Origin: Pseudolysobacter sp.
GTDB lineage: Bacteria; Pseudomonadota; Gammaproteobacteria; Xanthomonadales; Rhodanobacteraceae
Length of the DNA: 7,318 nucleotides
Direction: 5' to 3'
Assembly (NCBI GenBank): GCA_025351985.1
Contig: JANXUW010000481.1
Coordinates: 1 to 7,318, forward strand
The notes beneath the pieces were generated by a model. That model saw nothing but the letters and a program-made list of their open reading frames with translations, did no database searches and was not told the origin of the DNA. Shown one piece after another: positions 5,118 through 7,318 of the stretch; within the stretch, counting starts at the first letter, position 1, and every line of letters starts with the position of its first letter. Position numbers and translations under genes: made by a program.

Positions 5118-7318
5118 TCCAAACGCCCACCCGCCCCAAAACCCAAGCGCCGCGGCGCAAAACCCGCCAGCCTGCTCGATGTGTTGAATAACGCACCGAC
5201 CGGTGCGGCGCCCGCTGGCGAGCGCCGCGCGACGGTAAAAATCAAGCCGCCGCGCGCGCGCGATGCAGCGCCCGCCAACGCCCACGCATCGGGCAAACCG
5301 CGTGCATCGAAAAAACGTTTCGTCGAATCCACGCCCGCGCCCGCACACATCAGCGATCCGCACGCCGAGCGCGAAGCCGGGCGTTACGCCAATCCGATTC
5401 CGAGCCGCGAAGTGATACTTGCGATGCTCGTCGAGCACGGTCAGTTGATGAATGCCGAGGCGATTGCCGCGGCGTTGAGCCTGAGCAGCGAGCAGGATTT
5501 CGATGCGCTGAGCAAACGCCTTGCGGCGATGTTGCGTGATGGTCAGTTGCTGCAGAATCGTCGCGGCGGTTATGGCGTGGCCGAGCGTCTCGATCTGTTA
5601 CCGGGCATCGTCATCGCGAACGCCGAAGGTTACGGTTTCATGCGCCCCGACGCGGGCGGCGAGGATCTTTATCTTTCGCCCGCGCAGATGCGCCAGGTGT
5701 TGCATGGCGATCGTGTGCTCGCGAGTGTGGTCGGCGTTGATCGACGCGGTCGTCGCCAGGGCGCGATCGTGGAAGTGCTGGATCGCCGTTCGCCGCGTCT
5801 GGTTGGCCGCATCGCCGTGGAAGACGGCACCATGCTCGTGGTGCCCGATGACAAGCGTGTGCATCAGGATATTCTGATCCCTGTCGGCGCCAGCGAAGGC
5901 GCGCAGGCGGGGCAGATCGTGGTCGCGGAAATCACCCAGCCGCCGGGCCCGCATCGTGGCCCGGTCGGTCGAATTCTCAGCGTGCTCGGCCAGCGTCTCA
6001 CGCCGTCGCTGGTCGTGCAGATGGCGATCGCGAGCCACAATATTCCGAACGAATGGCCGGCGGAAACGCTGGCCGAAGCGGCCGATGTCGAGCCGCAAGT
6101 GAGCGAGGCGGAAATCGCCGGTCGTATCGATCTGCGCGACACGCCTTTGGTCACGATCGACGGCGAAGACGCGCGCGATTTCGATGACGCCGTATTCGCC
6201 GAACCGAATGCGGAAGGTTTCCGCCTGATCGTCGCGATCGCCGATGTGTCGCATTACGTGCGTCCCGGCACCGCGCTCGATACCGAGGCGTTCAAGCGTT
6301 CGACCTCGGTGTATTTCCCGGGCTTCGTCGTGCCGATGTTGCCCGAGACTTTGTCCAACGGCATCTGCTCGTTGAACCCGAAAGTGAATCGCTTGTGCAT
6401 GGTCTGCGAGATGCAGGTGAATCACGACGGCGAGGTGATCCGCGCCAAATTTTATGAAGCGGTGATACGCTCGCATGCACGCCTCACTTACACGCAAGTG
6501 TGGAAATCGGTCGGCGAAAAAGATCCGCAAACGCGCGAGCGAGTTCGCGATGTGCAGCCGCAGCTCGACCATCTGCACCAGCTCTACAAGTTGCTGTCGA
6601 AGGCGCGCGCGAAACGTGGCGCGATCGATTTCGAAAGTCACGAGGTGAAGTTCCGTCTCGCCCCGACCGGCGAAGTCGTATCGCTCGGCGGCGAGCCACG
6701 CAACGATGCGCACAAGCTCATCGAGGAATGCATGATCGCAGCGAACGTCCAAGCCGCGAAATATCTCGAAGCGATGAAAATTCCGGCGCTGTATCGTGTG
6801 CACGACACGCCGCCCGCATCGAAGTACGAAGACCTGCTCGAATTCCTGCGCGAGTTCCAGTTGCGCATGCCGCCGCACGACAAGGTCAAGCCGGCGGATT
6901 TCTCCGCGCTGCTGAAAAAAATCCGCCTGCGGCCCGATGCCAGCCTGATCCAGTCGGTACTTTTGCGCTCGCAGAGTTTGGCCGTTTATACGCCTGAAAA
7001 CAAAGGCCACTTCGGTCTCGCTTTGCAGGCGTATGCGCATTTCACCTCGCCGATTCGTCGTTATCCCGATCTGCTCGTGCATCGCGCGCTGCGTTACGCA
7101 ATCTCGAAGGGCAAGCCCGAGAAATACACCTACACGCCGGCCGAAATGGGCCAGATGGCGAAACATTGTTCGACCAACGAACGTCGCGCCGAAGAAGCCG
7201 AACGCGAAGTCGATGAACGCTACAAATGCGCGTGGATGGAAAAACACGTCGGCAGCGAATTCGATGGCATGGTCGCGGGCGTAACCTCGTTCGGGCTGTT
7301 CGTCGAACTCAAGGAATC
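5115..7318 (+). CDS. rnr: Ribonuclease R (3'-5' exoribonuclease), 3' end outside window
   Basis: RNase R digests structured RNA from the 3' end; in bacteria it acts in mRNA, rRNA and tRNA quality control and in tmRNA-linked decay. The window shows 734 codons. Domains: residues 1-80, a basic Lys/Arg/Ala/Pro-rich extension; 81-160, EREAGRYANPIPSRE and a winged helix; about 160-300, two cold-shock-type RNA-binding domains (GYGFMRPD at 172-179); about 340-690, the RNB catalytic domain; from about 713, the start of the S1 domain (GMVAGVTSFGLFVEL), cut by the edge. In DGEDARDFDDAV the aspartates D349, D355, D357 and D358 align with E. coli D272, D278, D280 and D281, which bind the metal ions and catalyse hydrolysis. 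Y400 in TSVYFP and the HFTSPIRRYPDL block (642-653) are also intact. The start is TTG with a good Shine-Dalgarno. It is divergent from tRNA-Leu. The gene appears intact; the extension makes it longer at the N-terminus than the E. coli protein. Confidence 0.97.
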   Translation, partial: MSKRPPAPKPKRRGAKPASLLDVLNNAPTGAAPAGERRATVKIKPPRARDAAPANAHASGKPRASKKRFVESTPAPAHISDPHAEREAGRYANPIPSREVILAMLVEHGQLMNAEAIAAALSLSSEQDFDALSKRLAAMLRDGQLLQNRRGGYGVAERLDLLPGIVIANAEGYGFMRPDAGGEDLYLSPAQMRQVLHGDRVLASVVGVDRRGRRQGAIVEVLDRRSPRLVGRIAVEDGTMLVVPDDKRVHQDILIPVGASEGAQAGQIVVAEITQPPGPHRGPVGRILSVLGQRLTPSLVVQMAIASHNIPNEWPAETLAEAADVEPQVSEAEIAGRIDLRDTPLVTIDGEDARDFDDAVFAEPNAEGFRLIVAIADVSHYVRPGTALDTEAFKRSTSVYFPGFVVPMLPETLSNGICSLNPKVNRLCMVCEMQVNHDGEVIRAKFYEAVIRSHARLTYTQVWKSVGEKDPQTRERVRDVQPQLDHLHQLYKLLSKARAKRGAIDFESHEVKFRLAPTGEVVSLGGEPRNDAHKLIEECMIAANVQAAKYLEAMKIPALYRVHDTPPASKYEDLLEFLREFQLRMPPHDKVKPADFSALLKKIRLRPDASLIQSVLLRSQSLAVYTPENKGHFGLALQAYAHFTSPIRRYPDLLVHRALRYAISKGKPEKYTYTPAEMGQMAKHCSTNERRAEEAEREVDERYKCAWMEKHVGSEFDGMVAGVTSFGLFVELKE

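Noticed and set aside
5019..5438. 139-codon minus-strand frame over the rnr leader and N-terminus
   Set aside because: It is antisense to rnr, has no homology I recognise, and its composition mirrors the Lys/Arg/Ala/Pro-rich extension on the other strand.
5598..7247. 549-codon open frame on the minus strand opposite rnr
   Set aside because: It lies wholly antisense to a clearly intact RNase R, is rich in His, Arg and Phe with no recognisable domain, and has the composition expected from reading GC-rich codons backwards. The conservation belongs to rnr.

Overview
The window looks like chromosomal DNA from a moderately GC-rich gammaproteobacterium. The best guess is a member of the Xanthomonadales/Lysobacterales. 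This is inferred from the RhtA-type exporter tail, the RNase R sequence (close to E. coli RNase R from the YANPIPSRE block onward) and the general base composition. No species marker is present, so the placement is tentative.

Layout from left to right: (1) 1-254, plus strand: the last 84 or so codons of an EamA/RhtA-type inner-membrane exporter, cut by the window edge. (2) 255-375: a convergent intergenic gap with small repeats and no convincing terminator. (3) 376-4605, minus strand: one 1409-residue gene for a Type IIG-like (Eco57I-class) restriction-modification enzyme. It carries an N-terminal PD-(D/E)xK nuclease, a central adenine-N6 methyltransferase (DPAMGSGHF and NPPW motifs) and a C-terminal target-recognition region. 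(4) 4606-4806: its leader and the terminator of the next gene. (5) 4807-4891, minus strand: tRNA-Leu(CAG) with an encoded CCA end, its own TTGACA promoter and its own terminator. (6) 4892-5114: the divergent control region between the tRNA and rnr. (7) 5115-7318, plus strand: rnr (RNase R), starting at TTG, with a roughly 80-residue basic N-terminal extension, and cut by the window edge inside the S1 domain.

The genes do not form one pathway. The two flanks and the tRNA are core functions (amino-acid export, translation, RNA decay). The large R-M gene lies between them as a single-gene accessory defence module, with visibly lower GC than rnr. It has no integrase, partner helicase, BREX/DISARM gene or control protein beside it in the window. 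The possible novelty lies in this stand-alone enzyme: its long insertion between methyltransferase motifs I and IV, its unknown recognition sequence, and the palindrome directly before its start codon. I did not find a multi-gene new system.
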